Assembly: GCF_023734095.1 (NCBI RefSeq) | Contig: NZ_AP024620.1 | Location: 988,501-1,052,500, forward strand | DNA: 64,000 nt | Reading direction: 5' to 3' | Origin: Moorella sp. Hama-1 | GTDB taxonomy: Bacteria; Bacillota; DSM-521; Neomoorellales; Neomoorellaceae | Shown: positions 8,790 to 17,925 of the stretch, piece by piece | Layout: the number at the start of each line of letters is the position of its first letter | How positions within the stretch are numbered: the stretch's first letter is position 1 | Made by a program: the position numbers and the translations under genes | Notes under the pieces: generated by a model | What the model saw: the letters and a program-made list of their open reading frames with translations, nothing else | The model's database searches: none | Told to the model about the DNA's origin: nothing

Positions 8790-9500
8790 ATGGTTAATGT
8801 GAGGGAAAATATCGCCCGGGTGCAGGAGAGGATTGCTGCCGCTTCCCGGCGCAGCGGGCGCCGGCCGGAGGATATTACCCTGGTGGCGGTGACGAAAACG
8901 GTCCCTGTGGAACATATCCAGGAGGCTGTGGATTGCGGCCTCCGGGACCTGGGCGAGAACCGGGTCCAAGAACTCCTGGCCAAACAACCCCACCTCAAGG
9001 GGGTCAAGTGGCACCTTATCGGCCACCTGCAGCGGAATAAGGTACGCCAGGTGTGGGATCGGGTGACACTCATTCACTCGGTGGACAGCCTGGAGCTGGC
9101 CCGGGAGATCGACAAGCGGGCGGCCACTGCCGGGCGCCGGGTAGACATCCTCCTGGAGGTCAATGTAGCCGGGGAGGAGAGTAAATTCGGCCTTACACCC
9201 GAGGCCGTCCTGCCCCTGGTGCGGGATGTTGCCGGCCTGCCGGGGGTGCATATCTGTGGCCTGATGACGGTGGCGCCCCTGGTAAAAGATCCGGAAGAGG
9301 TACGGCCGGTCTTCCAGCGTCTGGCGTCTTTGCGGTGGGAGATTGACGCCCTGCGTCTTCCCGGGGTGGACATGGTTTACCTGTCCATGGGTATGACCAA
9401 CGATTTTGAGGTGGCTATTGAAGCCGGGGCCAACATGGTGCGTATCGGCTCGGCCATTTTTGGTGCCCGGGATTACAGTAAGAATGCGGAGGTGCAATAA
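8790..9500 (+). CDS. YggS family pyridoxal phosphate homeostasis protein
   Basis: This 236-aa PLP-binding protein of the COG0325 family has the fold of alanine racemase N-domains. The PLP lysine lies in LVAVTKTVP (about residue 36). [25 protein letters not shown] and [29 protein letters not shown] are family blocks, the last forming the phosphate-binding site. ATG start with GGGGG upstream. It is ylmE in Bacillus naming, directly before sepF. Confidence 0.93.
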   Translation: MVNVRENIARVQERIAAASRRSGRRPEDITLVAVTKTVPVEHIQEAVDCGLRDLGENRVQELLAKQPHLKGVKWHLIGHLQRNKVRQVWDRVTLIHSVDSLELAREIDKRAATAGRRVDILLEVNVAGEESKFGLTPEAVLPLVRDVAGLPGVHICGLMTVAPLVKDPEEVRPVFQRLASLRWEIDALRLPGVDMVYLSMGMTNDFEVAIEAGANMVRIGSAIFGARDYSKNAEVQ

Positions 9501-9502
9501 GG

Positions 9503-9943
9503 GTGGCATTTTGGCATGGTTTAATCAACTGGCTGGGCTACGGCCACGAAGAAGAAGAGCCGGTGGTGGAGAAACCACTACCCGAACTGGAGACGGCCCC
9601 GGTGGCCCCGGCTAGAGGGAAGCTGGTGGGCCTGCCGACGGCGCGCAATGCTGTCCGCTTGGTTATCTCCCGGCCCCAGTCCTTTGAACAGGCCGCCGGG
9701 TTGGCCGAAAACCTGAAGAACTACCGGCCCTTGATTGTCAACGTCGAGGGCATACCCCTGGAAGAAGCGCGGCGGATTATCGATTTTTTGAGCGGTGCCG
9801 TTTACGCCCTGGGGGGACGGGTGCGCAAGGTAACCAGCGGTATCTTTTTATTTACCACCAGCAATGTCGACTTAAGCGGTGATCTGGAAGAACAAGTACC
9901 GGCGAACCTCAACTGGTTGGAAGCAGCCGGCCGGGGTAAATAG
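9503..9943 (+). CDS. sepF: Cell division protein SepF
   Basis: SepF forms rings that bundle FtsZ and anchor it to membrane. The 146-aa product starts with the amphipathic membrane-binding helix [12 protein letters not shown], has an acidic/Pro linker, then the DUF552 core ([30 protein letters not shown]...[16 protein letters not shown]). GTG start 2 nt after yggS. The C-terminal peptide of FtsZ in this window is the expected partner. Confidence 0.93.
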   Translation: MAFWHGLINWLGYGHEEEEPVVEKPLPELETAPVAPARGKLVGLPTARNAVRLVISRPQSFEQAAGLAENLKNYRPLIVNVEGIPLEEARRIIDFLSGAVYALGGRVRKVTSGIFLFTTSNVDLSGDLEEQVPANLNWLEAAGRGK

Positions 9944-9957
9944 CAGGGGGTTAAAGA

Positions 9958-10752
9958 GTGGACGCAAATATCGGTTTCCTCGGTGCCGGGGCCATGGGTG
10001 AAGCCCTGATCCGGGGTATCCTCCAGGCCGGCCTGGTCCGGCCCGGGCAGATCAAGGCCTATGACATCCGGTCGTCACGATTAAAAGAACTCGAGTTACG
10101 CTACGGCCTGAAAACGGTGCCCGGCCGGGAAGAGTTAGTATCGACCGCGGATATAATAATCCTGGCCATTAAACCCCAGAATCTGGCGGAGGCTTTAACC
10201 GGCTTGCCAGTTACGAAGGACAAGCTAATTATTTCCATCGTGGCGGGGGTCAGTCTCTCCAGCCTGGCAGGATACCTGGGGGATGTGCCCCTGGTCAGGG
10301 TGGTGCCCAATACACCAGCCCTGGTAGGGGAAGGGATCTCCGCCCTGGCAGCCGGCGACCGCGTAGATAAGGAGGCCCTGGAGCAAGCCCTGGCCATCTT
10401 TCGTTCCGTTGGTGCGGCCATGATCCTGCCGGAAGAACATCTCAACGCCGTCACCGGTCTGAGCGGCAGTGGACCGGCTTATGTTTATATGATCATTGAA
10501 GCCCTGGCCGACGGTGGCGTGCGCCAGGGATTGGCCAGGCCGGTAGCCCTGGAACTGGCGGCCCGGACCCTCCTGGGGAGCGCGCGCATGGTCCTGGCCA
10601 CCGGCGAGCACCCTGGGGTCCTGAAGGACAGGGTAACCTCCCCAGCCGGGACTACCATCGCCGGCCTGGCTGTACTGGAAGACCGGGGCGTACGGGGGGC
10701 CCTCATCCGGGCTGTCGAGGCTGCTACCCTGCGGGCCGGTGAACTTGAATAA
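9958..10752 (+). CDS. proC: Pyrroline-5-carboxylate reductase
   Basis: ProC catalyses the last step of proline synthesis (P5C plus NAD(P)H to proline). The 264-aa product has the N-terminal dinucleotide motif IGFLGAGAMGEALIRG, the VRVVPNTPALVGEG block and the signature loop TGLSGSGPAYVYMIIEALADGGVRQGL, followed by SPAGTTIAGL. GTG start. It is embedded between sepF and yggT, where proC is also found in several other bacteria (yggS-proC-yggT). Confidence 0.95.
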   Translation: MDANIGFLGAGAMGEALIRGILQAGLVRPGQIKAYDIRSSRLKELELRYGLKTVPGREELVSTADIIILAIKPQNLAEALTGLPVTKDKLIISIVAGVSLSSLAGYLGDVPLVRVVPNTPALVGEGISALAAGDRVDKEALEQALAIFRSVGAAMILPEEHLNAVTGLSGSGPAYVYMIIEALADGGVRQGLARPVALELAARTLLGSARMVLATGEHPGVLKDRVTSPAGTTIAGLAVLEDRGVRGALIRAVEAATLRAGELE

Positions 10753-10764
10753 GGAGTAGATGGC

Positions 10765-11031
10765 ATGCAGACCCTGGCAGTCCTGGTCCGGGTGGCCTTT
10801 GAGGTCTTAAACTGGCTGATTATCGCCCGGATCCTCATATCCTGGTTTCCCCACGATCCCAACAACCCGATTATGCGGTTTATCTATGAGATTACAGAGC
10901 CGGTGCTGGCTCCCTTTCGCCGCCTGATGCCGCGTACAACCATGCCCATTGATTTTTCACCCATTATCGCCGTCCTGGTTTTGCAACTGGTGGAGCGCCT
11001 GCTGATCAGTTTTATCCTGCATATGGGTTAG
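10765..11031 (+). CDS. YggT family membrane protein
   Basis: This 88-aa protein has two transmembrane segments (about 5-25 and 60-82) flanking the YggT motif ILISWFPHDPNNPIMRFIYEITEPVLAPFRRLMP. The family (YlmG in Bacillus) is linked with cell division and osmotic or chloroplast division phenotypes in other organisms. AAGGAG lies before the ATG. ylmH, which often follows, is absent. divIVA starts 12 nt downstream. Confidence 0.9.
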   Translation: MQTLAVLVRVAFEVLNWLIIARILISWFPHDPNNPIMRFIYEITEPVLAPFRRLMPRTTMPIDFSPIIAVLVLQLVERLLISFILHMG

Positions 11032-11043
11032 GAGGCCGCCAAG

Positions 11044-11520
11044 GTGCTGACTCCCCTGGATATTAACAAAAAAGAGTTCCACCGCAGTTTTCGCGGTTAC
11101 AGCTGTGAAGAGGTAGATGAATTCCTGGAGCAGATCCTGCGCGATTACGGCCAGGTTTACCGGGAGAACCAGGAACTACGGGAAAAAAACCAGCGCCTCG
11201 TTGAAGAAATGGAGCGCTACACTAACCTGGAACAAACCTTGAAAGATGCCCTGGTCATGGCCCAGCAGACGGCCGATGAGATGCGCCGGAACGCCCAGCG
11301 GGAGGCAGAATTAAAGATCCAGGAAGCGGAGAGCCAGGCCCGGGAGATTTTAAACCAGGCCCGGCTCCAGGCGGAAAAGACCGAACGCTACCGGCGGGAC
11401 CTGGAGGCCGGCACCAGGGCCTTTAAAATGCGCCTGCGTTCCCTCCTCCAGGCCCAGCTGGAACTTCTGGAGAATGAAGACCGGGTAGACGCCGAGGCCG
11501 CAGCGACGGCGGAGGCATAA
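11044..11520 (+). CDS. divIVA: Cell division initiation protein DivIVA
   Basis: DivIVA is a negative-curvature-sensing coiled-coil protein of poles and septa. The 158-aa product starts with the conserved lipid-binding domain (LTPLDINKKEFHRSFRGYSCEEVDEFLEQI), followed by a long coiled coil rich in Glu/Gln/Arg and an Ala/Glu tail. GTG start. It is the last gene of the cluster. The ileS promoter follows. Confidence 0.95.
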   Translation: MLTPLDINKKEFHRSFRGYSCEEVDEFLEQILRDYGQVYRENQELREKNQRLVEEMERYTNLEQTLKDALVMAQQTADEMRRNAQREAELKIQEAESQAREILNQARLQAEKTERYRRDLEAGTRAFKMRLRSLLQAQLELLENEDRVDAEAAATAEA

Positions 11521-11542
11521 CAGTACCAGGTAACGGCTTAAC

Positions 11543-11572
11543 TTGACCCCCGCCGGCAGAAAAAGGTATAAT
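11543..11572 (+). promoter_or_regulatory. Sigma-A-type promoter of ileS
   Basis: TTGACC (11543-11548) and TATAAT (11567-11572) are separated by 18 bp. The leader to the ileS start is only about 35 nt, so there is no room for the T-box riboswitch that often controls ileS in Firmicutes. Confidence 0.7.
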
Positions 11573-11613
11573 TTGTAGGATAATCAAGGCCATTAGAGGA
11601 GTTGCGAGCGCAA

Positions 11614-14454
11614 GTGGATTATAGTAAAACCCTGAATTTACCTCGAACTGATTTTCCCATGCGGGCCAACCTGCCCCAGCGGGAACCGGAGATCCTCAAG
11701 TTCTGGGAGGAAAATGACATCTACGGCAAGGTCCAGGAGGCCAACAAGGGCAAGCCCAGGTTTATCCTCCACGACGGCCCGCCCTATGCCAACGGTCACC
11801 TGCATCTGGGACATACCCTGAATAAAATCCTCAAGGACATGATCGTTAAGTACCATTCCATGAACGGTTACGATGCCCCTTACGTGCCCGGGTGGGATAC
11901 CCATGGCCTCCCCATAGAGCAACAGGCTATCAAAAACCTGGGCCTTAACCGGCATGCCGTCAATGTAGTGGAATTCCGTAACTGCTGCCGGGATTACGCC
12001 TTGAAATATGTCAACATCCAGCGGGAAGAGTTTAAACGCCTGGGGGTACGCGGGGACTGGGAGCACCCCTATCTTACCCTGGAGCCGGAGTATGAAGCCA
12101 TCCAGATCGGCGTTTTTGGCGAGATGGCCAAAAAGGGCTATATCTACAAAGGCTTGAAGCCCGTTTACTGGTGTACCGACTGTGAGACGGCCCTGGCGGA
12201 AGCCGAAGTGGAGTACGGCGAGGAGCGCTCGCCCTCGATTTATGTTAAATTTCCAGTAGTCGACGCTAAAGGCCTGTTTGAGACTACGGGTAGTTTTATC
12301 GTTATCTGGACCACTACCCCCTGGACCCTGCCGGCCAACGTGGCCATCGCCCTGCACCCGGAGTTCAAGTATGTCCTGCTCCAGGTGGGAGAAGAGCGGC
12401 TGCTCATGGCTGCCGAACTTCACCGCCAGGTCATGGAGTTACTCGGGGTACAGGATTATCAGGTAATAGCCACCTTTACCGGGAGCGAGCTGGAAGGGGT
12501 CAGGTGCCGCAACCCCCTCATGGACCGGGATTCCGTAGTTATTCTGGGCGAACACGTTACCCTGGAACAGGGCACCGGCTGCGTGCATACCGCCCCGGGC
12601 CATGGCCTGGAGGACTATGAGGTAGGTATGCGCTACCACCTGCCGGTATTATCCCCCCTGGACGATCAGGGCCGCTTTACCGAGGAAGGGGGCCAGTTCG
12701 CCGGGCTTTTTGTTGATGACGCCAACAAGGCCGTGGTCAAAGAACTGGAAAGCCGGGGGGCCCTCCTCCATTTCGGTTTCATCAAACACCAGTACCCCCA
12801 CTGCTGGCGTTGCAAGCACCCTATTATCTTCCGGGCTACGGAACAGTGGTTTGCCTCCATTGAGGGTTTCCGGCAGGAGGCCCTGGAGGCCATTAAGGGG
12901 GTTAAATGGATCCCGGCCTGGGGTGAAGACCGGATTTACAACATGGTAGCCGACCGCAGCGACTGGTGTATCTCGCGCCAGCGTACCTGGGGGGTACCTA
13001 TCCCCATTTTTTATTGTGCCGGCTGCGGCCGGGAGATAATCAACGACGCTACCATCAGCCACCTGCAGGAACTCTTCCGGGAATACGGCTCCAACGTCTG
13101 GTTTGCCCGGGAAGCCGGGGGACTGGTGCCGCCGGGGTTGAAGTGCCCGGAGTGCGGCAGCAAAGAATTCCGCAAAGAAACGGATATTATGGATGTCTGG
13201 TTCGATTCCGGCTCCAGCCACGCCGCTGTGCTGACCACCCGGCCGGAGCTCGCCTGGCCGGCCGACCTCTACCTGGAGGGTAGCGATCAGCACCGGGGCT
13301 GGTTTAATTCATCCCTGTCCACAGCGGTGGCCACCAGGGGCCGCGCCCCCTACCGCCAGGTCCTGACCCACGGTTTTCTGGTGGATGAGGAGGGCCGTAA
13401 GATGTCCAAGTCCCTGGGCAACGGCATTGACCCGGCAGAAGTTATCCGCCAGAAGGGGGCCGATGTCCTGCGCCTCTGGGTGGCCTCGGCCGACTACCGG
13501 CGCGATGTGGCGGCTTCCGAGAATATCATGCGCCAGATTACCGAGGCCTACCGGAAGATCCGCAATACCTGCCGGTTCCTCCTGGCCAACCTGGCCGATT
13601 TTGAACCAGGCAAGGACCGGGTAGCCAGGGAAGATATGCTGGAGCTGGATCGCTGGGCCATGGACCGCCTGCAGCGCCTGGTGGCCAGGGTTACCAGGGC
13701 CTACGACGATTATGAATTCCATGTGGTTTATCACAGCATCCATAACTTCTGTGCCGTAGATTTAAGCGCCGTCTACCTGGATATAATTAAAGATCGCCTG
13801 TATACCTGGCCGGCGGCTTCCCGGGGACGGCGTTCGGCCCAGACGGTGCTTTATGAAGCCATTAACGTCCTGGTGCGGCTCCTCACCCCCATCCTGGCCT
13901 TTACGACGGAAGAGATCTGGCGGTACCTGCCTGCAGCCGGCGACAAGCCCTTCAGCGTCCAGCTGGCCGGTTGGCCCCGGGTTAAAACCGAGTTCCTGGA
14001 TGATGAGCTGGCGGAAAAATGGGAGCGGATCCTCCAGGTGCGGGATGGCGTCGCCCGGGCCCTGGAACGCGCCCGCCAGGAGCAGGACCTGGGCAACTCC
14101 CTGAATGCCGCCGTTCACCTTTATCCTGACGCCGGCCTGTACCAGTTCCTGCAACCAATGGCAGCGGAACTGGCAACTATTTTTATTGTCTCCCAGGCAA
14201 CCCTGCACCGGCCGGAGGAGGAAGCCCCGGCCCGCAGCCTGGAGATACCGGAGGTCCCGGGCCTCCGGGTGGACGTTACCCGGGCGCCGGGGGAGAAGTG
14301 CGAACGCTGCTGGATGGTCAGCGAAACGGTAGGTCAGGACCACAGCCACCCCACCCTCTGTCACCGCTGCGCCACCGTCCTGGAGGAGGCGCCCATGGCC
14401 TCGGCCCCTCACCACGGCGTACCTCCAGCCTATGAGAAGCTAAAACAGCGTTAA
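11614..14454 (+). CDS. ileS: Isoleucyl-tRNA synthetase
   Basis: This class Ia synthetase charges tRNA-Ile. The 946-aa product has HIGH as HLGH at about residues 64-67, an editing (CP1) domain including IVIWTTTPWTLPANVAIALHP, and KMSKS at residues 596-600. It has the C-terminal zinc finger CERCW...CHRC typical of the bacterial eubacterial-type enzyme. GTG at 11614 is preferred over the in-frame TTG at 11602. It begins DYSKTLNLP as in other Firmicutes and has correct spacing from the G-rich site, whereas the TTG lies directly against it. Confidence 0.97.
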   Translation: MDYSKTLNLPRTDFPMRANLPQREPEILKFWEENDIYGKVQEANKGKPRFILHDGPPYANGHLHLGHTLNKILKDMIVKYHSMNGYDAPYVPGWDTHGLPIEQQAIKNLGLNRHAVNVVEFRNCCRDYALKYVNIQREEFKRLGVRGDWEHPYLTLEPEYEAIQIGVFGEMAKKGYIYKGLKPVYWCTDCETALAEAEVEYGEERSPSIYVKFPVVDAKGLFETTGSFIVIWTTTPWTLPANVAIALHPEFKYVLLQVGEERLLMAAELHRQVMELLGVQDYQVIATFTGSELEGVRCRNPLMDRDSVVILGEHVTLEQGTGCVHTAPGHGLEDYEVGMRYHLPVLSPLDDQGRFTEEGGQFAGLFVDDANKAVVKELESRGALLHFGFIKHQYPHCWRCKHPIIFRATEQWFASIEGFRQEALEAIKGVKWIPAWGEDRIYNMVADRSDWCISRQRTWGVPIPIFYCAGCGREIINDATISHLQELFREYGSNVWFAREAGGLVPPGLKCPECGSKEFRKETDIMDVWFDSGSSHAAVLTTRPELAWPADLYLEGSDQHRGWFNSSLSTAVATRGRAPYRQVLTHGFLVDEEGRKMSKSLGNGIDPAEVIRQKGADVLRLWVASADYRRDVAASENIMRQITEAYRKIRNTCRFLLANLADFEPGKDRVAREDMLELDRWAMDRLQRLVARVTRAYDDYEFHVVYHSIHNFCAVDLSAVYLDIIKDRLYTWPAASRGRRSAQTVLYEAINVLVRLLTPILAFTTEEIWRYLPAAGDKPFSVQLAGWPRVKTEFLDDELAEKWERILQVRDGVARALERARQEQDLGNSLNAAVHLYPDAGLYQFLQPMAAELATIFIVSQATLHRPEEEAPARSLEIPEVPGLRVDVTRAPGEKCERCWMVSETVGQDHSHPTLCHRCATVLEEAPMASAPHHGVPPAYEKLKQR

Positions 14455-14458
14455 ACTG

Positions 14459-14487
14459 TTTCTGGTAGAACCCGATTTCGGAGGGGG
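14459..14487 (+). repeat. Short dispersed motif, isolated copy
   Basis: This ~29-bp stretch (TTTCTGGTAGAACCC, then GATTTCGGAGG) resembles the motif found at the edges of the larger dispersed repeats at 29562, 37952, 38306, 42292 and 42644. Here it stands alone between ileS and pduL. Confidence 0.55.
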
Positions 14488-14580
14488 TAATCTCTCCGGG
14501 TAAAAACAACCTGAGGGGCTTATAATAAGACCAGGCAACTCTTATCAGGTAACATTCAGGCGAAAGGATGGGCCGGTCCA

Positions 14581-15183
14581 GTGCTAACTTTTCGCGAGGC
14601 GGACTTTTTGCCTGTCGAGGTACCCGTGGGCATCTCCAATCGCCATATTCACCTCTGCCGGGAGGACCTGGATGTCCTTTTTGGGCCTGGTTATGAGCTG
14701 ACCGTCTACCGGGACCTCAGCCAGCCAGGGGAGTATGCCGCCCGGGAAACGGTCACCATTGTCGGTCCCCGGGGCGTGCTGGAGGGAGTGCGGGTCCTGG
14801 GACCGGTACGTTCCCATTCCCAGGTGGAGATATCCATGACCGACGGCTTCCACCTGGGACTGAAGCCCCCGGTCAGGGAGTCCGGCGATCTGGAGGGCAC
14901 CCCCGGTATAGCTGTCGTTGGCCCGGCCGGGGCCCTGAATTTGCCCCGGGGGGTTATCCTGGCCGCCCGCCACATCCACATGGAGGCCGACCGGGCTGCC
15001 GCCCTGCACCTCCAGGACGACCAGCGGGTCCAGGTCCTGGTGCCGGGTATCCGGGAGTTAATCCTGAGTAACGTAATCGTCCGGGTGCGGACTGACTTCC
15101 GCCTGGAACTACATCTGGATACCGACGAAGCCAACGCCGCCCTGCTGGCCAACGGCTCGAAAGTAAAAATCCTGCGTCCCTGA
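14581..15183 (+). CDS. pduL: Phosphate propanoyl/acetyltransferase PduL
   Basis: PduL-type phosphotransacylases interconvert acyl-CoA and acyl-phosphate. In Moorella, PduL enzymes replace Pta in making acetyl-phosphate for ATP generation during acetogenesis (known from published work on M. thermoacetica). The 200-aa product carries the duplicated PduL domain with zinc-ligand motifs VGISNRHIHL and LAARHIHM. No N-terminal encapsulation peptide or microcompartment genes are nearby, supporting a free cytosolic, catabolic enzyme. GTG start. It has its own terminator. Confidence 0.93.
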   Translation: MLTFREADFLPVEVPVGISNRHIHLCREDLDVLFGPGYELTVYRDLSQPGEYAARETVTIVGPRGVLEGVRVLGPVRSHSQVEISMTDGFHLGLKPPVRESGDLEGTPGIAVVGPAGALNLPRGVILAARHIHMEADRAAALHLQDDQRVQVLVPGIRELILSNVIVRVRTDFRLELHLDTDEANAALLANGSKVKILRP

Positions 15184-15196
15184 TGCAGGATTTTTT
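15166..15196 (+). terminator. Rho-independent terminator overlapping the pduL stop
   Basis: The AAAATCCTGC arm (15166-15175) pairs with GCAGGATTTT (15185-15194), followed by T residues. The left arm lies inside the last codons of pduL. Confidence 0.85.
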
Positions 15197-15317
15197 GTTT
15201 TAAGGCCATGGGGACGGGGAAGGATATAGGTTAAAGGAATAGCCCATGGTTAGCCGGCAGAGGGCTGGCGGCGATGGGCTACTATAATCCCGTGTTATTT
15301 TTCGGGGTGCAATATTA

Positions 15318-15611
15318 TTGAATGAAGTTGATCGCGGGGTTACTTACCTCGCCGAGAAGATCCAGGAACTAATAACTACCATGGAAAAGGCCAATGTGGC
15401 CGAGTGGCTGGAACTCTACCGCCGGCCGGGCCGGCTCCTATACCTGAATTTTGCTGCCGGCATCGCCCGGGGACTAGGTATCGCCATTGGTTTCACCATC
15501 CTGGGGGCCATTGTCATCTATATCATTCGCGAACTGGCCCTCTTGAACCTGCCGGTAATCGGCAAACTCATCGCCGAAATCGTGCGCATGGTACAGCAGG
15601 AAGTATATTAA
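15318..15611 (+). CDS. Small membrane protein, DUF5665-like
   Basis: This 97-aa protein has one strong transmembrane segment (GIARGLGIAIGFTILGAIVIYIIREL, about residues 47-72) flanked by amphipathic sequence. YLNFAAGIARGLGIAIGFTILGA resembles the DUF5665 family of Firmicutes, which has no known function. TTG start after GGGG. It is 21 nt upstream of the DksA-like gene and probably co-transcribed. Confidence 0.65.
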   Translation: MNEVDRGVTYLAEKIQELITTMEKANVAEWLELYRRPGRLLYLNFAAGIARGLGIAIGFTILGAIVIYIIRELALLNLPVIGKLIAEIVRMVQQEVY

Positions 15612-15632
15612 ATGCGAGGAGCAACGATCACT

Positions 15633-16388
15633 ATGGACCAACACTCCCTGGAGCACTTCCGCCAGAAGCTCCTGGCTGAAAAGGCGCAACTGGAAGAGCA
15701 GCTCGATTCCCTCAATAGCGGCGGTTTGCGCGAATCCCTTTTCGATTCCACCCAAGAACTTTCCCGCTACGACAATCACCCCGGGGACCTGGGCACCGAG
15801 GTCTTTGAGCGCAGTAAAGACCTGGCCTTGCGGAATAACGTCCAGATCCAGCTGGGCAAGGTGGCGGGCGCCCTCCGGAGTATGGAGGAAGGGACCTACG
15901 GCTACTGCCGCCGCTGTGGCCGCGAGATACCCCGGGAGCGTCTGGAGGCTATCCCGGAAACTACCCTCTGCCTGGAATGCCGCCAGGAGATGGAAGGGGA
16001 GGGGGATAAGGACTCCCGCCCGGTGGAGGAGGCTGTTATCCTGCCGCCCTTTGGCGGCCAGACCACAGATCCCCACCAGAAGCACCCCGATGAAGAGGAG
16101 GCAGTGGAGTATGATGGGGAAGACGTATGGCAGGAACTGGGCCGGACCATTGAACACGCCTCAGAAGCCCGGAGTGGCTCCTATTTTGGCCCCCTGGACC
16201 TAGATGAGGACCAGGGCGCCGTCGAAGCAGTAGATAATATCCCCTATTTCCGGGGCGCCGACGGCGTGCTTTATGAAGATACCGGGGCCTATATCGATGA
16301 CGAGGGGGCCCCGGAGGAAAAAGTCATCGGTGACGCCGGCTGGGACCGGGTGCGGCGGAAAAAGGGGGGTCGGGAACCTCAGTCATAG
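15633..16388 (+). CDS. TraR/DksA-type zinc finger protein (YteA family)
   Basis: This 251-aa protein has an N-terminal coiled coil (HFRQKLLAEKAQLEEQLDSL), the YteA-like block DLGTEVFERSKDLALRNN and a C4 zinc finger CRRCGREIPRERLEAIPETTLCLEC at about 91-115. A long acidic C-terminal region follows. DksA relatives bind the RNA polymerase secondary channel. The YteA subgroup is sporulation-associated with unclear mechanism. ATG at 15633 is preferred over 15612 because GAGGAG sits between them. The stop overlaps the convergent DUF1540 gene by 10 nt. Confidence 0.8.
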   Translation: MDQHSLEHFRQKLLAEKAQLEEQLDSLNSGGLRESLFDSTQELSRYDNHPGDLGTEVFERSKDLALRNNVQIQLGKVAGALRSMEEGTYGYCRRCGREIPRERLEAIPETTLCLECRQEMEGEGDKDSRPVEEAVILPPFGGQTTDPHQKHPDEEEAVEYDGEDVWQELGRTIEHASEARSGSYFGPLDLDEDQGAVEAVDNIPYFRGADGVLYEDTGAYIDDEGAPEEKVIGDAGWDRVRRKKGGREPQS

Positions 16389-16582
16389 GGCATGGTTTCC
16401 AGGGAATCATTGGCTTTGCCATAGGAGAAAATGGTAGTCGTATCTTCCTCCGGCAACTGGCGCTCGAAGTCACCGCAATTGGTGTCCAGGCCGTTCCGGG
16501 TAACGTGGATGGTATCCAGCTGGCAGAAGCCGCTGCCATCATGATGGGTACAGAAATCGACCTCACAGGGTATCCTGGGCAT
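16379..16582 (-). CDS. DUF1540 domain protein
   Basis: This 67-aa Cys-containing protein has the DUF1540 pattern MPRIPCEVDFCTHHDGSGFC, with a further Cys in TNCGDF, suggesting metal binding. The family is widespread in spore-forming Firmicutes with unknown role. ATG at 16582 has GGAGG 7 nt upstream on the minus strand. The longer open frame to 16633 is not family-like. It is divergent from thiD and convergent with the YteA-like gene. Confidence 0.85.
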   Translation of the reverse strand: MPRIPCEVDFCTHHDGSGFCQLDTIHVTRNGLDTNCGDFERQLPEEDTTTIFSYGKANDSLETMPYD

Positions 16583-16622
16583 AAGCAATCGCCTCCAGGG
16601 TGATAGTTGTTGCAAAATATAG

Positions 16623-16651
16623 TTTACCCCCACAGGTTATCGTGGTATGAT
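16623..16651 (+). promoter_or_regulatory. Sigma-A-type promoter of thiD-lspA-rluD
   Basis: TTTACC (16623-16628), a 17-bp spacer and TATGAT (16646-16651) lie 25 nt upstream of the thiD start. Confidence 0.5.
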
Positions 16652-16676
16652 AAGAAAATGAATGGGGGTAAAGCTG

Positions 16677-17471
16677 ATGGATAAAGCCCTGACCATTGCC
16701 GGTTCCGATTCCGGCGGCGGTGCCGGCATCGAGGCCGACCTGAAGACCTTTGCCGCCCTGCGGGTCTATGGTACCTGTGTCATAACCTCGGTAACGGCCC
16801 AGAATACCCTGGGGGTGCAGGGGGCCTTTGACCTGCCGCCGGAGTTTGTCGGCCGCCAGCTGGACTCCGTCTTAAGTGATATCGGCGCCGACGCCGTTAA
16901 AACCGGCATGCTGGCCAACAGCGGTATTATTGAAGTAGTGGCTGCTAAAATCCGGGAGTATGGCATCAAAAAGCTGGTCATTGACCCGGTTATGGTAGCG
17001 AAAAGCGGCGACCTCCTCCTGGCCCGGGAAGCCCGCCAGGCCCTGAAGGATAAGCTGCTGCCCCTGGCCCTGGTCATTACACCCAACCTGGACGAGGCCA
17101 GGGTATTAACCGGGAGGAAAATAAGCAACGAGGATGAGATGGCCGCTGCCGCCAGGGAACTCCATGACCTGGGTGTTCCCTATGTAGTGATTAAGGGCGG
17201 CCACCTGGCCGGAGCGGCGACGGATATTCTTTTTGACGGTAAGGAAATCCGGACCTTTACCACCCCGCGGTTGGACAACCGTCATACCCATGGCACTGGC
17301 TGTACCTTCTCGGCGGCCCTGGCGGCATTCCTGGCCCGGGGACTGGGGGTGCCAGAGGCGATAGCTGGAGCCAAGGATTATATTACCCGGGCTATCAGGC
17401 AAGCCCGGGCCATTGGCCAGGGTTACGGTCCGGTCCATCACCTGGTGGATTATTATTCCTGGGGGGATTAG
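16677..17471 (+). CDS. thiD: Hydroxymethylpyrimidine (phosphate) kinase
   Basis: ThiD phosphorylates HMP and HMP-P in thiamine biosynthesis. The 264-aa ribokinase-like product shows TIAGSDSGGGAGIEADLKTF, VIDPVMVAKSGD, ITPNLDEARVLTG and the anion-hole signature NRHTHGTGCTFSAALAAFLARG. ATG at 16677 is chosen over 16662 since GGGGG lies between them. No other thiamine genes are adjacent. It is co-directional with lspA, and their ends nearly touch. Confidence 0.93.
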   Translation: MDKALTIAGSDSGGGAGIEADLKTFAALRVYGTCVITSVTAQNTLGVQGAFDLPPEFVGRQLDSVLSDIGADAVKTGMLANSGIIEVVAAKIREYGIKKLVIDPVMVAKSGDLLLAREARQALKDKLLPLALVITPNLDEARVLTGRKISNEDEMAAAARELHDLGVPYVVIKGGHLAGAATDILFDGKEIRTFTTPRLDNRHTHGTGCTFSAALAAFLARGLGVPEAIAGAKDYITRAIRQARAIGQGYGPVHHLVDYYSWGD

Positions 17472-17472
17472 C

Positions 17473-17925
17473 TTGCCCTTTTTGCTGCTGGTAGCGCTGG
17501 TCCTGGCCGTCGACCAGGTGAGCAAGTACCTGATTCGCACTAATTTCCAGCCCAATGAAAGCCTACCCGTAATCGGTTCTATTTTTCACCTGACTTACGT
17601 CCACAACCCGGGGGCAGCCTTTGGCCTGTTAGCCCATAAGACCCAGGTCTTTATAGGAGTCACCGTGCTGGTGGCTATCATCATCCTGGCTGCTTATCGT
17701 TATCTGCCGCCGGGCAGGCCCTTGCTGCGCCTGGCCCTGGCCCTGATGCTCGGGGGCGCCCTGGGTAACCTGCTGGACCGCCTGCGTTTTGGTTATGTGG
17801 TGGATTTTCTGGACCTGCGCATTTGGCCGGTCTTTAACCTGGCCGATATGGCCATTGTCGCCGGGGTCATTATCCTTTGCTGGCAGCTCCTGGTGCCGGC
17901 CGGGGAGCAGGGAAGGGAACCGTGA
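17473..17925 (+). CDS. lspA: Lipoprotein signal peptidase
   Basis: This membrane aspartyl protease removes signal peptides from prolipoproteins. The 150-aa product has four transmembrane segments and the catalytic-box motifs DQVSKYL, HNPGAAFG, GNLLDRLRFGYVVDFLD and FNLADMAIV, the last two carrying the aspartate dyad. TTG at 17473 follows GGGGGG with 6 nt spacing. The longer frame from 17413 overlaps thiD. It overlaps rluD by 4 nt. Confidence 0.94.
   Translation: MPFLLLVALVLAVDQVSKYLIRTNFQPNESLPVIGSIFHLTYVHNPGAAFGLLAHKTQVFIGVTVLVAIIILAAYRYLPPGRPLLRLALALMLGGALGNLLDRLRFGYVVDFLDLRIWPVFNLADMAIVAGVIILCWQLLVPAGEQGREP

Noticed and set aside
8721-9509. 262-aa minus-strand frame opposite yggS
   Set aside because: It fully mirrors a clear YggS gene, and its sequence has no family features.
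11521-11613. Possible T-box riboswitch before ileS
   Set aside because: Only about 90 bp are available and a promoter occupies them. No T-box sequence or specifier stem fits.
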